Source: Cupriavidus sp. AU9028
Lineage (GTDB): Bacteria > Pseudomonadota > Gammaproteobacteria > Burkholderiales > Burkholderiaceae
Length of the DNA stretch: 64,000 bases
Direction: 5' to 3'
Assembly (NCBI RefSeq): GCF_019795295.1
Contig: NZ_JAIMCG010000014.1
Coordinates: 1-64,000, forward strand
Part shown: positions 53,627 to 62,975 of the stretch, piece after piece
Numbering within the stretch: the first letter of the stretch is position 1
Layout of the letters: every line of letters starts with the position of its first letter
Position numbers and translations under genes: made by a program
Notes under the pieces: generated by a model
What the model was told of the DNA's origin: nothing
The model's input: the letters and a program-made list of their open reading frames with translations, nothing else
Databases searched by the model: none

Positions 53627-54276
53627 TGCGGACCCCGCAACAACCGGAAGCCATCGCGACGCGGACCTATTTCGACCGCGAGTTCGGCAAGCAGGCGATC
53701 AAGCTGCTGCCCAACGAGTATTACGTCACCGCCGACGACGTGGTGCTGACGACGGTGCTGGGCTCTTGCGTGGCCGCGTGCATCCGCGACGAGAAGGCCG
53801 GGGTTGGCGGCATGAACCACTTCATGCTGCCGGACGACGAGAATGCCGGCCCCGACCGCGTGCTGTCCGCATCGATGCGCTATGGATGCTATGCGCTCGA
53901 GGTGCTGATCAACGAGCTGTTGAAGATGGGCGCGCGCCGCGAGCGGCTGGAAGCCAAGGTCTTCGGGGGCGGCGCTGTTCTGGCCAACATGACCACGCTG
54001 AACATCGGCGACCGCAACGCCGAGTTCGTGCTGCGATATCTGAAGACGGAAGGCATCCGCGTCGCCGCGCAGGACTTGCGCGGGCCGCATGCCCGCCGCG
54101 TCAGCTACTTCCCGCAGACCGGACTCGCGCTGGTGCGCCGGCTGACCAGGCAGGACGATCAGGTCGTGGTCGAGCGCAGCGAGCGCGCACTGGCCCGCGC
54201 GATCTCGTCGCAGCCGCTGCGCAGTGGTGTCGAACTGTTCGGACAGCGCGCCCCGGCGCCGTCGTCCACCTCCTGA
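53626..54276 (+). CDS. cheD: Chemoreceptor glutamine deamidase CheD
   Basis: A 216-residue CheD. The catalytic Cys is in [14 protein letters not shown] and the His in [35 protein letters not shown] is the C-terminal family block. It deamidates receptor glutamines and helps in adaptation. A basic extension of about 50 residues ([20 protein letters not shown]) follows the core. Start and stop overlap with cheR by one base, so translation is coupled. Confidence 0.95.
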   Translation: MRTPQQPEAIATRTYFDREFGKQAIKLLPNEYYVTADDVVLTTVLGSCVAACIRDEKAGVGGMNHFMLPDDENAGPDRVLSASMRYGCYALEVLINELLKMGARRERLEAKVFGGGAVLANMTTLNIGDRNAEFVLRYLKTEGIRVAAQDLRGPHARRVSYFPQTGLALVRRLTRQDDQVVVERSERALARAISSQPLRSGVELFGQRAPAPSSTS

Positions 54277-54301
54277 ACCGACAAGGACTCAGCCTTTTCT
54301 C

Positions 54302-55378
54302 ATGACCGCCGCCGCCAAGATCAAGGTGCTCTGCGTGGACGATTCCGCGCTGATCCGCAGCCTGATGACGGAGATCATCAACAGCCACCCCGACATGGAG
54401 GTCGTCGCCACGGCGCCGGACCCGCTGGTGGCGCGCGATCTGATCAAGCGACACAACCCCGACGTGCTGACGCTGGATGTCGAAATGCCGCGCATGGACG
54501 GGCTCGACTTCCTCGAGCGGCTGATGCGCCTGCGCCCGATGCCGGTGCTGATGGTGTCGTCGCTGACCGAGCGCGGGTCGGAAATCACCATGCGGGCGCT
54601 CGAACTGGGCGCGGTCGATTTTGTCACCAAGCCCAAGCTGGGCATCCGTGACGGCCTGATCGAATACAGCGACACGATCGCCGACAAGCTGCGCGCGGCA
54701 TCGCGTGCCCGGGTACGAGCGGCGGCGGCGCCCGGTGCGGAACCGCCCCCGGCGGCGCCGATGTTGCGCAGCCCCTTGCTGTCCACCGAGAAGCTGATTA
54801 TTGTCGGCGCCTCGACGGGTGGCACCGAGGCGATCAAGGAATTCCTGATGCCGCTGCCGCCGGACTCGCCCGCCGTCATGATCGTGCAGCATATGCCGGC
54901 CGGATTCACCAAGTCCTTCGCGCACCGGCTCGACGGCCTGTGCCGGATCAAGGTCAAGGAAGCCGAGCACGGCGAGCGGGTGTTGCCCGGGCATGCCTAC
55001 ATCGCGCCCGGCGACCAGCATCTGCTGCTCGCGCGCAGCGGCGCGAACTACGTCGCGCATCTGTCGCAGGACGGACCGGTCAACCGGCACCGCCCTTCGG
55101 TGGACGTGCTGTTCGACTCCGCCGCGCTGCACGCGGGCAAGAATGCCATCGGCGTGATCCTGACCGGCATGGGCCGCGACGGCGCGCGCGGCATGATGCG
55201 CATGCGCGAGGCCGGCGCCTACAACCTGGCCCAGGACGAGCAGAGCTGCATCGTGTTCGGCATGCCGAAGGAGGCGATCGCCGCCGGCGGCGTGCATGAG
55301 GTAGTACCCCTGCAGGCGATGAGCCAGCGTGTGATGGCGCGACTGGCCACCTTCGGGCAACGCGCCCAGCGCGTTTGA
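54302..55378 (+). CDS. cheB: Chemotaxis methylesterase/response regulator CheB
   Basis: A 358-residue enzyme. Receiver: [14 protein letters not shown], Asp in [20 protein letters not shown], Lys in FVTKPK. Methylesterase: Ser in [17 protein letters not shown], His in [19 protein letters not shown], Asp in [15 protein letters not shown]. Phosphorylated by CheA, it removes receptor methyl groups and opposes CheR. ATG 54302 gives the usual [15 protein letters not shown] opening. Confidence 0.96.
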   Translation: MTAAAKIKVLCVDDSALIRSLMTEIINSHPDMEVVATAPDPLVARDLIKRHNPDVLTLDVEMPRMDGLDFLERLMRLRPMPVLMVSSLTERGSEITMRALELGAVDFVTKPKLGIRDGLIEYSDTIADKLRAASRARVRAAAAPGAEPPPAAPMLRSPLLSTEKLIIVGASTGGTEAIKEFLMPLPPDSPAVMIVQHMPAGFTKSFAHRLDGLCRIKVKEAEHGERVLPGHAYIAPGDQHLLLARSGANYVAHLSQDGPVNRHRPSVDVLFDSAALHAGKNAIGVILTGMGRDGARGMMRMREAGAYNLAQDEQSCIVFGMPKEAIAAGGVHEVVPLQAMSQRVMARLATFGQRAQRV

Positions 55379-55472
55379 CGGATCGGGAGCAGGGCGTGCC
55401 GGGGCAGGGACGGCGCGCTGTGCTCCGGAATACTGAAATCATCCACAACCGTATCGTATTGGAGTCTTAACA

Positions 55473-55868
55473 GTGGACAAGAACATCAAGATCCTGGTGG
55501 TCGATGACTTCCCGACCATGCGTCGGATCATCCGCAACCTGTTGAAGGAACTCGGTTTCAACAACGTCGAGGAAGCCGAAGACGGCGCCGCCGGCCTGGA
55601 GAAGGTCAAGGACGGCAGCTTTCAGTTCGTCGTTTCCGACTGGAACATGCCGAACATGGACGGGCTGACGATGCTGCAAGGCATTCGTGCCGATCCCAAT
55701 ATCGCCAAGACGCCGGTGCTGATGGTGACCGCCGAGGCGAAGAAGGAGAACATCATCGCGGCCGCGCAGGCCGGTGCCAACGGCTATGTGGTCAAGCCGT
55801 TCACCGCCGCGACGCTGGATGAGAAGATCACCAAGATCTTCGAGAAGATCGCCAAGGAAGGTGCATAA
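55473..55868 (+). CDS. cheY: Chemotaxis response regulator CheY
   Basis: A 131-residue canonical Che[21 protein letters not shown], Asp in [20 protein letters not shown], Thr in [20 protein letters not shown] and Lys in [11 protein letters not shown] are near the enterobacterial sequence. The start is GTG 55473 with GGAG upstream. Phospho-CheY binds FliM to change rotation. cheZ follows 11 bases later. Confidence 0.97.
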   Translation: MDKNIKILVVDDFPTMRRIIRNLLKELGFNNVEEAEDGAAGLEKVKDGSFQFVVSDWNMPNMDGLTMLQGIRADPNIAKTPVLMVTAEAKKENIIAAAQAGANGYVVKPFTAATLDEKITKIFEKIAKEGA

Positions 55869-55879
55869 AGGTAGCGGCC

Positions 55880-56518
55880 ATGTCCACGACTCCCAACAAC
55901 AATATTGAATCGGCCGAGCAGATCATCCAGCGTATCGGCAGCCTGACGCGCATGCTGCGCGACAGCATGCGCGAACTGGGGCTCGACAAGGAAATCGAGC
56001 GGGCTGCCCAGGCCATTCCGGACGCGCGGGACCGACTCAGCTATATCGCCAACATGACCGAGAAGGCGGCCGAGCGCACGCTGACCGCGGTCGAGCTCGC
56101 ACAGCCGATCCAGGCCGGCCTGGAGAAGCAGGCCGACGCGCTGGACAAGCGTTGGGAGGCCTGGTTTGCCCAACCGGTCGAACTGGGCGATGCCCGCGAA
56201 CTGGTGTTGGACACGCGCGCCTTCCTGACCGACGTTCCGGTGCAGGCACGTGCCACCGGCACCCATCTGCTCGACATCATGATGGCCCAGGACTTCCAGG
56301 ACCTGACCGGCCAGGTGATCAAGAAGATGATGGACATGATCCAGACGCTGGAGCAGGAACTGCTGCAGATGCTGCTGGACAATGTGCCGGCCGAACGCCG
56401 CCACGAGGCCGCGCCTGCCACGCTGCTCAACGGGCCGCAGGTCAATCCGGAAGGAAAGACCGACGTGGTCGCGGATCAATCCCAGGTCGACGATCTGCTG
56501 GCCAGCCTCGGGTTCTGA
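55880..56518 (+). CDS. cheZ: CheY phosphatase CheZ
   Basis: A 212-residue CheZ. A long helical hairpin carries the active-site Gln in [20 protein letters not shown]. The C-terminal CheY-binding peptide is [10 protein letters not shown] at the end of the chain, after a flexible linker. Together with the phosphatase the window has every cytoplasmic component of the E. coli pathway. Last gene of the che operon; the next gene converges on it from 72 bases away. Confidence 0.95.
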   Translation: MSTTPNNNIESAEQIIQRIGSLTRMLRDSMRELGLDKEIERAAQAIPDARDRLSYIANMTEKAAERTLTAVELAQPIQAGLEKQADALDKRWEAWFAQPVELGDARELVLDTRAFLTDVPVQARATGTHLLDIMMAQDFQDLTGQVIKKMMDMIQTLEQELLQMLLDNVPAERRHEAAPATLLNGPQVNPEGKTDVVADQSQVDDLLASLGF

Positions 56519-56589
56519 GGGCGGGCCGAGGACGGCCCCCTCTGTCTCGTTTCTCGTTGTATCTCGTCGTATTGCAAGGGGCCACCGAC

Positions 56590-58806
56590 TCAGGCCGGTG
56601 GCTCCTTGCGCTTGGTGCCGCCCGCAAGCGGACGGTCGCTTGCGGGCAGCTCCTGCACCGCTTTCGCCAGGGCGTTGCGCCATGGCTCGACGGCATTGCA
56701 GCGCCGCAGCAGATCGTGCAGAGACTGCAGCGCGGCGCCACGGTACTCCGCGGGGACCGACATCACGGTCTTCCACGCTTCCGGCATGATCGCGGGAAGG
56801 TCAGACGCGCGGCCCAGGCGAGCGAGCGCGGCGCACGCGGTGGTCACGACGGCTGCCTTGGGCGCGTCGTTGCCCGGCTGCCAGGCGCGGATCTCCCGCA
56901 AGATCCAGCAGATGACCGGGGAAGGCGGTGGCGGGTTTTGCTGCGAGACCGAGCACAGCAGGGCGCCAGTGCTGCGTATCGACAGCATGCCGATTGCCGC
57001 CGAGGCCAGGGAGAGCGCCTCCTCCATGGTCTGCGGCCAGCGCGCCAGCACGCAGTCCTGCGGCCGTGGCGATGCGTCGGTATCGATGGGCAGCATGTTG
57101 CAGATGACATCGCACTTTGTCACCAGCGCGCTTGCCACGGCCATCAGGGGCAGCTTGCGCACCGGCCCGGGCAGGGCCACGACCTGATTGACCAGATCCG
57201 CCCAAAGGCGCGGGCTGGTGAAGGCGTAGTCATGGCTCGCCATGGCGGCAAGCACCTGGGCGCGCTCGGCGTCGTTCAGGGACGCGGCCAGCGCCAGCAG
57301 CCTGGTGGCGCACTCCTCCACGTGATCGGCTTCGATCAGGCTGTTGGCCAGTGCCAGAGCCGGTGCAAACCGCTGATCGGGCGCAAGCCGCGCCGTCTGT
57401 CCGAGCACGGCCAGCCAGCGGGACGGCCAGACCAGCTCCCTGGGAACCGCGGGATCGCGTCGCAGCAGCGAGTCGGTGAAGGTGGAAGCCAGTGCCTCCA
57501 GCAAGGGCGGCTGCACGTCCGAGGGCATCTGCTCGCAAGCTTGAAAGGCGGCGCTCCAAAGCGCCGCAACCTCTTCTGCACGCAGCCCGTCGCTGTGTAC
57601 CACGGCGGCGCGAAGCAGGCGGGCGCGGCCGGGTGGGGGCAGATCGGCGCCGGTTGCGAGGATCTCCCGTACAAATCCCGCAGGCGGCTCGCTGTCGGCA
57701 TCGGGCGCCTGTTCCAGCAGCGCCGACAGCAGATCGGCGGCCTCCTCGGCCGACGCCTGGGGCAGCATGACGGCACACATCTGCAGCCATGCGGCTTCCT
57801 CCTGCGGCGCCGATTCCGGGCCGCCGTGGCGCAATTCAAATAGCGGGTATGCCGCCAGCGCGGGGAACAGGGCGCGGCGCCGGACTTCCGGCAGGTTCCT
57901 GCATTGGAGCAGCAGGGCTTGCCAGACCGGGCGCCGCTGCGCAGGGCCGCATGCGCTGTAGGCGTTCTCGTCGCCGACAGCATGGGCCAGTGCTTCCAGC
58001 AGTCCGTGGCAATTCGGAGCGTGGCGCGTTTTCTTGTCTGCCAACATCCGCGACGCCAGATCCAGCCCCTCCTGCACGATCGCTGTCCAGCGCTCGGGCA
58101 CTGCATCGGAGGTCTGATTCAACAGGGCGGCCCACAGCAAGGCCGCGTCCTGCTCGGGCAACGCTGCACATATCGCCTGCCACTCGTGGACCGACCGTTC
58201 GTTCGCGCCAGTGTCTCCAGTCGCATCCAGCCACCGCGCCAGCAGCGGCCCACGCTCGGAGGCGCCGAGCGCCAGCACGGCGGCCAGCGGAGGAATGCGC
58301 GCGCGCGGCACAACAGACCATGGCGCCGGCGCCCCGCGTCGCCACCGTTCGAGCTCGAATTCCCAGCCGGGATTGCCGCCGAACTCCGGACGCTCGCTCA
58401 GGAACTTCTCTACCCCCATCTGCATCGAGGGATGCATGGTCCGTTGATGCTCGATCATCAACCTCATCAGCGCATCGCGCTGGTCCTGCGGGAGGCGTTC
58501 GACTTCCCCGGCGAGGCCGATGAAGCCGCCTGGCGTGACCATCCAATGGATCCTGGCCGCAAGACGCACGCCGCGCAGCGCACCGTCGGCCAGCACGCGG
58601 TGCACGCTTGTCGAGGCCTGGCTCATCGCAATCAATGCGTTCCGGTCCAGCCATGGCAGGACCTGTGCAAGCACGCAGTCAGGGAGTGTATCGAGACGCA
58701 GAGGGGGAAGCGTCTGTGCGGTTCCGGTGGGCGGCTCGGAAGAGGAAGGAGAGGGAGTCTGAGAGTACCAGCTGGGGGGAAGAAGAGACAGGGAATCGAC
58801 TGGCAT
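56590..58806 (-). CDS. F-box-like protein with helical solenoid, effector candidate
   Basis: A 738-residue protein of no recognised bacterial family. Residues 1-36 are Ser/Pro/Thr-rich (WYSQTPSPSSSEPPTGTAQ) and look disordered. Residues 38-75 fit an F-box: LPDCVLAQVLPWLDRNALIA, then MSQASTSVHRVLADGALRG. The rest is a helical repeat array with a recurring LPxxxRxxAL pattern (LPQDQRDALMRL, LPEVRRRALFPAL, LPPPGRARLLRAA, VPAEYRGAALQSL). The C terminus is TKRKEPPA. F-box proteins are eukaryotic-type ubiquitin-ligase adaptors; bacterial ones are usually secreted effectors, as the Ralstonia GALA proteins are. Secretion here is inference. A solenoid relative lies at 62976. Confidence 0.65.
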   Translation of the reverse strand: MPVDSLSLLPPSWYSQTPSPSSSEPPTGTAQTLPPLRLDTLPDCVLAQVLPWLDRNALIAMSQASTSVHRVLADGALRGVRLAARIHWMVTPGGFIGLAGEVERLPQDQRDALMRLMIEHQRTMHPSMQMGVEKFLSERPEFGGNPGWEFELERWRRGAPAPWSVVPRARIPPLAAVLALGASERGPLLARWLDATGDTGANERSVHEWQAICAALPEQDAALLWAALLNQTSDAVPERWTAIVQEGLDLASRMLADKKTRHAPNCHGLLEALAHAVGDENAYSACGPAQRRPVWQALLLQCRNLPEVRRRALFPALAAYPLFELRHGGPESAPQEEAAWLQMCAVMLPQASAEEAADLLSALLEQAPDADSEPPAGFVREILATGADLPPPGRARLLRAAVVHSDGLRAEEVAALWSAAFQACEQMPSDVQPPLLEALASTFTDSLLRRDPAVPRELVWPSRWLAVLGQTARLAPDQRFAPALALANSLIEADHVEECATRLLALAASLNDAERAQVLAAMASHDYAFTSPRLWADLVNQVVALPGPVRKLPLMAVASALVTKCDVICNMLPIDTDASPRPQDCVLARWPQTMEEALSLASAAIGMLSIRSTGALLCSVSQQNPPPPSPVICWILREIRAWQPGNDAPKAAVVTTACAALARLGRASDLPAIMPEAWKTVMSVPAEYRGAALQSLHDLLRRCNAVEPWRNALAKAVQELPASDRPLAGGTKRKEPPA

Positions 58807-58918
58807 GACGCGGACAACGCGAGAAGAAAAAAAGACTCAAGCCTAGGTCCGCCCGCATTTACCAGCTATCGGATTGAATCGAATCCTGTGAAATTCTGCA
58901 GGGAGCTGCGAGACAACA

Positions 58919-58940
58919 AGGGCGACGCAAGCGCCGCCCT
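58919..58940 (-). terminator. Terminator of the second N/Q-repeat gene
   Basis: On the minus strand AGGGCGGCGC-TT-GCGTCGCCCT, with one mismatch, followed by TGTTGT. It lies about 20 bases after the stop codon. Confidence 0.6.
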
Positions 58941-58961
58941 TCTAACGATCAGCGAACCCGA

Positions 58962-59150
58962 TTAGCGGTTCTGCTGGTTCTGCTGGTTCTGCTGCTTTTG
59001 CTGATTCTGCTGCTTGTCCTGCTGGTTCTGCTGGTTTTGCTGGTTGTTCTGCTGGTTTTGCTGGTTGTTCTGCTGGTTTTGCTGGTTGTTCTGCTGGTTC
59101 TGCTGATTGTTTTGTTGGTTTTGCTGGTTCTGCTGGTTCTGCTGGGTCAT
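58962..59150 (-). CDS. Asn/Gln-repeat (prion-like) small protein, second copy
   Basis: A 62-residue protein of almost only Asn and Gln. After MTQQ come NQQ triplets, then a seven-residue NNQQNQQ unit repeated about four times, one DK and one K break, and a terminal Arg. ATG 59150 has GGAG seven bases upstream. It is shorter than the protein at 26290 and uses a different repeat period, so the two arose or drifted separately, yet both keep isolated D and K residues near the same relative place. No hydrophobic residues beyond the initiator. Function unknown; self-association is plausible from composition. Confidence 0.7.
   Translation of the reverse strand: MTQQNQQNQQNQQNNQQNQQNNQQNQQNNQQNQQNNQQNQQNQQDKQQNQQKQQNQQNQQNR
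59033..59095. repeat. Perfect 21-bp tandem repeat, three copies
   Basis: A 21-base unit beginning GGTTTTGCTGG repeats exactly at 59033, 59054 and 59075, with a diverged fourth copy. It encodes the NNQQNQQ heptad on the minus strand and could change in number by slippage. Confidence 0.85.
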
Positions 59151-59499
59151 GACTTGTCTCCAGGGACAACGGGGTCGGACGGGTGTCCGTATCATCTGTC
59201 GCAGAGACCGTGCCAGCGTTGCGCAGCCTTGAATTCGCACCGAAAGTAGTGGACCTCGCCACATTTGCCCGCTTGCGGCGATGGCCGGGGCCGCAAGAGT
59301 TGGAAGGCTTACCGCTCATTGTTTCAAACCTGGTTCACTCGGAGTTGTGCTGCTCGGCGTCGCGAGGCGGCGGCCTTCCCAGCGAAATCGACGCGACCGC
59401 TCTATCGCACCCGTCATCGCACCCATTTCCAGAACGCCGTATCGGCATGCTCCTTGCTGCCGTTGCTGGACCGGATATCCCGGGAGACGCGGAAAGGAC
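59151..59499. other. Intergenic region between the N/Q gene and the S9 peptidase gene
   Basis: A 349-base divergent region that should hold both promoters. No clear -35/-10 pair or palindrome is seen, and frames here look like shadows. Confidence 0.35.
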
Positions 59500-61515
59500 A
59501 TGAGGGACGCCATGCAGGAGCGCTTTGAAGCCGACGACATTTATCTGTATCAATCCATCCCGGAAATTTCCGGGTCTGCAGCGACCGACATGATTGCCTG
59601 CACAGTCATGGAGGTGAACCGGGAAGCAAATTCCTATCACAGCGCGATATGGCTGTACCCGGCAGACGGCGGCTCCGCCATCAAGATGACGGCGGGCACC
59701 GCCCAGGACTGCATGCCGCGCTGGTCCCCCAACGGACAATGCATCGCCTTCCTGTCCAGCGCACCGAATGGATCCATGCAGGTTTTCCTGATCCATATGC
59801 AGGGCGGCGAGCGCAAGCAGACCACCTTCTTCGAGAAGAACGTCGTGGACATGTCGTGGTCGCCGGACGGCAGCCGGCTGCTGGTGGTGGCCACGCTGGC
59901 AATGGACCCCGTATCGGCCAGCGGTCCCGGCATGCGTGTCGAGGAGGGCGGGCCGGAGATCGTCTGGCGTCTTCCATACAAGGCTGACGGCATGGGCTAT
60001 CTGCTCAATCAGCAGACGCACCTGTTCGTCGTCGAGATCGACACCGGCGATACCGTGCAGCTGACGCAGGGGCCTTTCGACGTGACGAGCGCGGCGTGGT
60101 CGCCGGACGGCGAAGCCATCGTCTACTCGCGCAGCCGCGAGGGGCGATGTGCCAACGCGGCCGATATCTGGTGCATGGATGCGAACGGCGGCAATCCTCG
60201 CCGCCTGAGCACCGACGTGGCGACCGCGCAGTTTCCCATGTGGACGCCGGACGGAAGCAGGATTCTCTTCACCGGGGGGATCAACGAGGGTGACTCCCAG
60301 GTCCGGCTGTGGGCCATCGACTGGCCCTCCGGCCATGTCAGCCGCCTCGGGGACGACAATCTGGAAGTCGTCGACGGACAGTCGCTGATCTGGCACGCGT
60401 CCGAGTCCGGTGACGGGATCTACCTGATCGCGGCCCGGCACGGGCTGCAGGAAATCGGCCGCGTCGCCGTGCCTGGCGGCGAATACCAGACCATCGCCAG
60501 CGGCCCGCGTCACATGCAGGCGCTTGCCCGCACCAGCGGCGGTCGGCTCGCCTTTGTCGCCGAGTCGCCGTGCGAGGCGAACCAGCTTTCGATCTGCGAC
60601 GCCGATGGCGCCAGCGAACGGCAGCTGTCGCAGCTGAACGGATGGTGGTACGAGCGCCGGCAGCCTCATCTCGAAAAGCGCGAGTTCGAGGTGCCGGACG
60701 GCGACGGCGGTTGGGAAACGGTCGAGGGCTGGCTGCTGCGTCCGCCTGGTCCGGTTCGACCCGGGCCACTGCTGATTGACGTGCATGGCGGGCCGGCCAG
60801 CTATGTGCTGCTCGCCTACTCGTCGCGTCCTTACTGGAATCCACTGGTCGCGCGCGGCTGGACTGTGCTGGCGCTGAACTGGGCGGGCTCGACCAGCTAT
60901 GGGCGCGAGTTCGCCTCGCGGCTGCGCGGACGCTGGGGCGATCTCGATCTGCAGCAGAACCTGGCGGCCGCCGACCAGCTGCAGCGCGAGGGCTTGTGCG
61001 ACGGGCGGCTGGCCATCGCAGGCAAGTCCTACGGCGGTTACGCGGCGGCCTGGGCCGTTGCCACCACCAGCCGCTTCCGGGCGGCGGTGATCTCCGCGCC
61101 GATCACCAATCTGGAGACGCACTACGGCACGTCGGACAGCGGCTACTACTCGGACCCGTACGACCTGACCAGTACGCCGTTCGACGGCGAGCACAACTAT
61201 CGGTTGCCGTCGCCGGCGAAGTACGCCTCGAATGTCCATACGCCGGTGCTGGTGGTACAGGGCAAGGAAGACCAGCGCTGTCCGATCGGGCAGGCCGAGG
61301 ACTTCTTCGTGCGGGTGATGCGGCACGGTAATGCACCCGCCGAGATGCTGCTGTATCCGGGAGGCTCACATCACTTCTACGAGTCCGGCCCGCCGGCTTA
61401 CCGCGTCGACGTGGCGCAGCGCCTGATCAATTGGGTGGAGCGCTGGATCACCGAGCCGCTGCCCGTGGAGGAGCGCGAGGATAAGCAGGAGCAGCAGGAG
61501 TCGGCCACCTGCTGA
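59500..61515 (+). CDS. S9-family prolyl oligopeptidase/acylaminoacyl-peptidase-like protein
   Basis: A 671-residue serine peptidase (667 if ATG 59512 is used). The first 400 residues form a beta-propeller with WSPDG/WTPDG blades (PRWSPNGQCIAFLSS, MSWSPDGSRLLVVATLA, AAWSPDGEAIVYSRS). The alpha/beta-hydrolase domain has LLIDVHGGPASY, the nucleophile in IAGKSYGGYAAAWAV, Asp in VQGKEDQRCP and His in PGGSHHFYES. No signal peptide, so it is cytoplasmic. It cleaves small peptides or acyl-peptides or amides. The stop lies ten bases from that of the convergent ferritin-like gene. Confidence 0.9.
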   Translation: MRDAMQERFEADDIYLYQSIPEISGSAATDMIACTVMEVNREANSYHSAIWLYPADGGSAIKMTAGTAQDCMPRWSPNGQCIAFLSSAPNGSMQVFLIHMQGGERKQTTFFEKNVVDMSWSPDGSRLLVVATLAMDPVSASGPGMRVEEGGPEIVWRLPYKADGMGYLLNQQTHLFVVEIDTGDTVQLTQGPFDVTSAAWSPDGEAIVYSRSREGRCANAADIWCMDANGGNPRRLSTDVATAQFPMWTPDGSRILFTGGINEGDSQVRLWAIDWPSGHVSRLGDDNLEVVDGQSLIWHASESGDGIYLIAARHGLQEIGRVAVPGGEYQTIASGPRHMQALARTSGGRLAFVAESPCEANQLSICDADGASERQLSQLNGWWYERRQPHLEKREFEVPDGDGGWETVEGWLLRPPGPVRPGPLLIDVHGGPASYVLLAYSSRPYWNPLVARGWTVLALNWAGSTSYGREFASRLRGRWGDLDLQQNLAAADQLQREGLCDGRLAIAGKSYGGYAAAWAVATTSRFRAAVISAPITNLETHYGTSDSGYYSDPYDLTSTPFDGEHNYRLPSPAKYASNVHTPVLVVQGKEDQRCPIGQAEDFFVRVMRHGNAPAEMLLYPGGSHHFYESGPPAYRVDVAQRLINWVERWITEPLPVEEREDKQEQQESATC

Positions 61516-61525
61516 TGCGTGCGCG

Positions 61526-62800
61526 CTAGTGCTCGAAGGACTGCGCCATCTGGCGGATCGCCGTTGCGATGCCAGACAGGTCCGGTGCCATTCGCTCCAG
61601 CGCTGGCGCGCCGTCCGCCAGCTCGTGCAGCCGCTCGGCCATCAGCACGGCTTCCGGCAAGCCGCGGAAGAACGGTTCCACGCCGCGCAGCATGGTGAAA
61701 CTGAGCCCCGCGTGTACACCCGGTCGATCCGGACTGGCCGGTATGCGCGCCAGCGCGGACGCAACCTTGCCCAGCACGTGCATCAACCCGATGGCGGCCG
61801 ACAGTGTGCGCGCCTGGGCGTCGGTCTGCTCCGATGGCTTCAGGCCGGTGCGGCCGAACGCCTGTACCAGGCATTGCAGCAGCGCACCGTAGCAGGCGTT
61901 GCCGAAGTCGAGCATGCGTGCGGCGCGTGGGTCGTCAACGTACACCTTGCCCTCAGGCTCTGGCGGGTTGCGCATCACCGGGTTCTCGGCAGCCGGCCAC
62001 GCCGGCTCGAAGGACGGGTTGAGCGCACGCAGCCGATGATATTCGTCGCGCATTGCGCAAAAGCGCTGATAGTGCGAGTCCTCGCGATCGGCGGGCGAGC
62101 CCTCGCCCTGCTCGATGATGGTGTCGATGGCGGCCAGCGCCGAAGGCAGGTCCTCGATGGTCGCCACGCCGTCGAGATCGACCGCCTCCTTCCCCACCTG
62201 GCAAGTGACGGGACCGATGAACAGCCTTGCGTCGCCCATCCGCTCCGATGCCGCCTTCAGATTGAGGCGCAGCGCCTCGTACAGCGAGCCGACCGTCTCG
62301 TAGTCCTGGATGCTGGGCATCAGGCCGTGATACGCCTCTTCACGATGATAGGGGACGAGCGGCTCGAAGCCGGCGCCGTCCTGCAATTCCACGCCCACCG
62401 GCCGCTCCAGGTACACGAAATGGTCCAGCGTCGCCGCATCGAAGGGGGTGAGCTTGAGCACCATGTCGGCGGGGAAGTAGCCGGGCGACACGGGGAAGTT
62501 GGGGCGATTGAAATGGGGTCGGCCGCCGATCGCGATGGACAGGTTCGCCACCAGCAGCAGGTGGACCATCTCGTCGATCGCAACAGACAGGATCGACTGC
62601 CGCCAACGCTTGACCGCATCGGCTTCCTCGCCCGTCAGTCCGTCGGCTTCGCCGCGCTTGAGGCTGAACGCGGCATAGAGGTAGCAGCACATCAGCGCAT
62701 GCTCGACCTCGGCCGCTTCGGCCAGCAGGTGGAACAGCTGCTCGCGCCCGCCGATCACGACATCGGCTTCGCCGTGGGGAGCGGCAATGGTGTCTTTCAT
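61526..62800 (-). CDS. Ferritin-like domain protein (VioB/iminophenyl-pyruvate dimer synthase type)
   Basis: About 424 residues (432 from ATG 62824). The N-terminal helical domain (about 20-230) has LAEAAEVEHALMCCYLYAAF and SVAIDEMVHLLLVANLSIAI, which supply the Glu/His ligands of a diiron or iron-binding ferritin-like bundle. FNRPNFPVSPGYFPADMVLK and FVYLERPVGVELQD follow, as in proteins annotated as iminophenyl-pyruvate dimer synthase-like. The C-terminal half is helical with unknown role. Neither start has a clear ribosome site. Members occur in secondary-metabolite and stress loci; the substrate here is unknown, and no violacein-type partner genes are present. Confidence 0.82.
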   Translation of the reverse strand: MKDTIAAPHGEADVVIGGREQLFHLLAEAAEVEHALMCCYLYAAFSLKRGEADGLTGEEADAVKRWRQSILSVAIDEMVHLLLVANLSIAIGGRPHFNRPNFPVSPGYFPADMVLKLTPFDAATLDHFVYLERPVGVELQDGAGFEPLVPYHREEAYHGLMPSIQDYETVGSLYEALRLNLKAASERMGDARLFIGPVTCQVGKEAVDLDGVATIEDLPSALAAIDTIIEQGEGSPADREDSHYQRFCAMRDEYHRLRALNPSFEPAWPAAENPVMRNPPEPEGKVYVDDPRAARMLDFGNACYGALLQCLVQAFGRTGLKPSEQTDAQARTLSAAIGLMHVLGKVASALARIPASPDRPGVHAGLSFTMLRGVEPFFRGLPEAVLMAERLHELADGAPALERMAPDLSGIATAIRQMAQSFEH

Positions 62801-62975
62801 GGGAGTCCCGGTGAGGACCGGCATCGCCGGCCGTGCGCCGCCGCACCGGCGGCGTGCCGTTCCATGGTAATGACGTTGGACACGGCCATCTGTCGGACGG
62901 CGCCTGATTGCCGTGCCAGTCTGCGGCGCGTGGCCAGGCTACTATGGCGGCACTTGTGGCGGCACTTTTCTTCGT

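Noticed and set aside
58807-58960. hrpII/PIP box (TTCG-N16-TTCG) upstream of the F-box-like gene
   Set aside because: Only one TTCG is present on the coding strand and the second is absent at the required distance.
58970-59140. Tandem repeats as a possible CRISPR array
   Set aside because: Units are contiguous, short (3, 9 or 21 bp) and coding, with no spacers and no cas genes.
58998-59249. Poly-Leu/Val frame opposite the second N/Q gene
   Set aside because: Same reason as for the first N/Q gene: antisense reading of the repeat.
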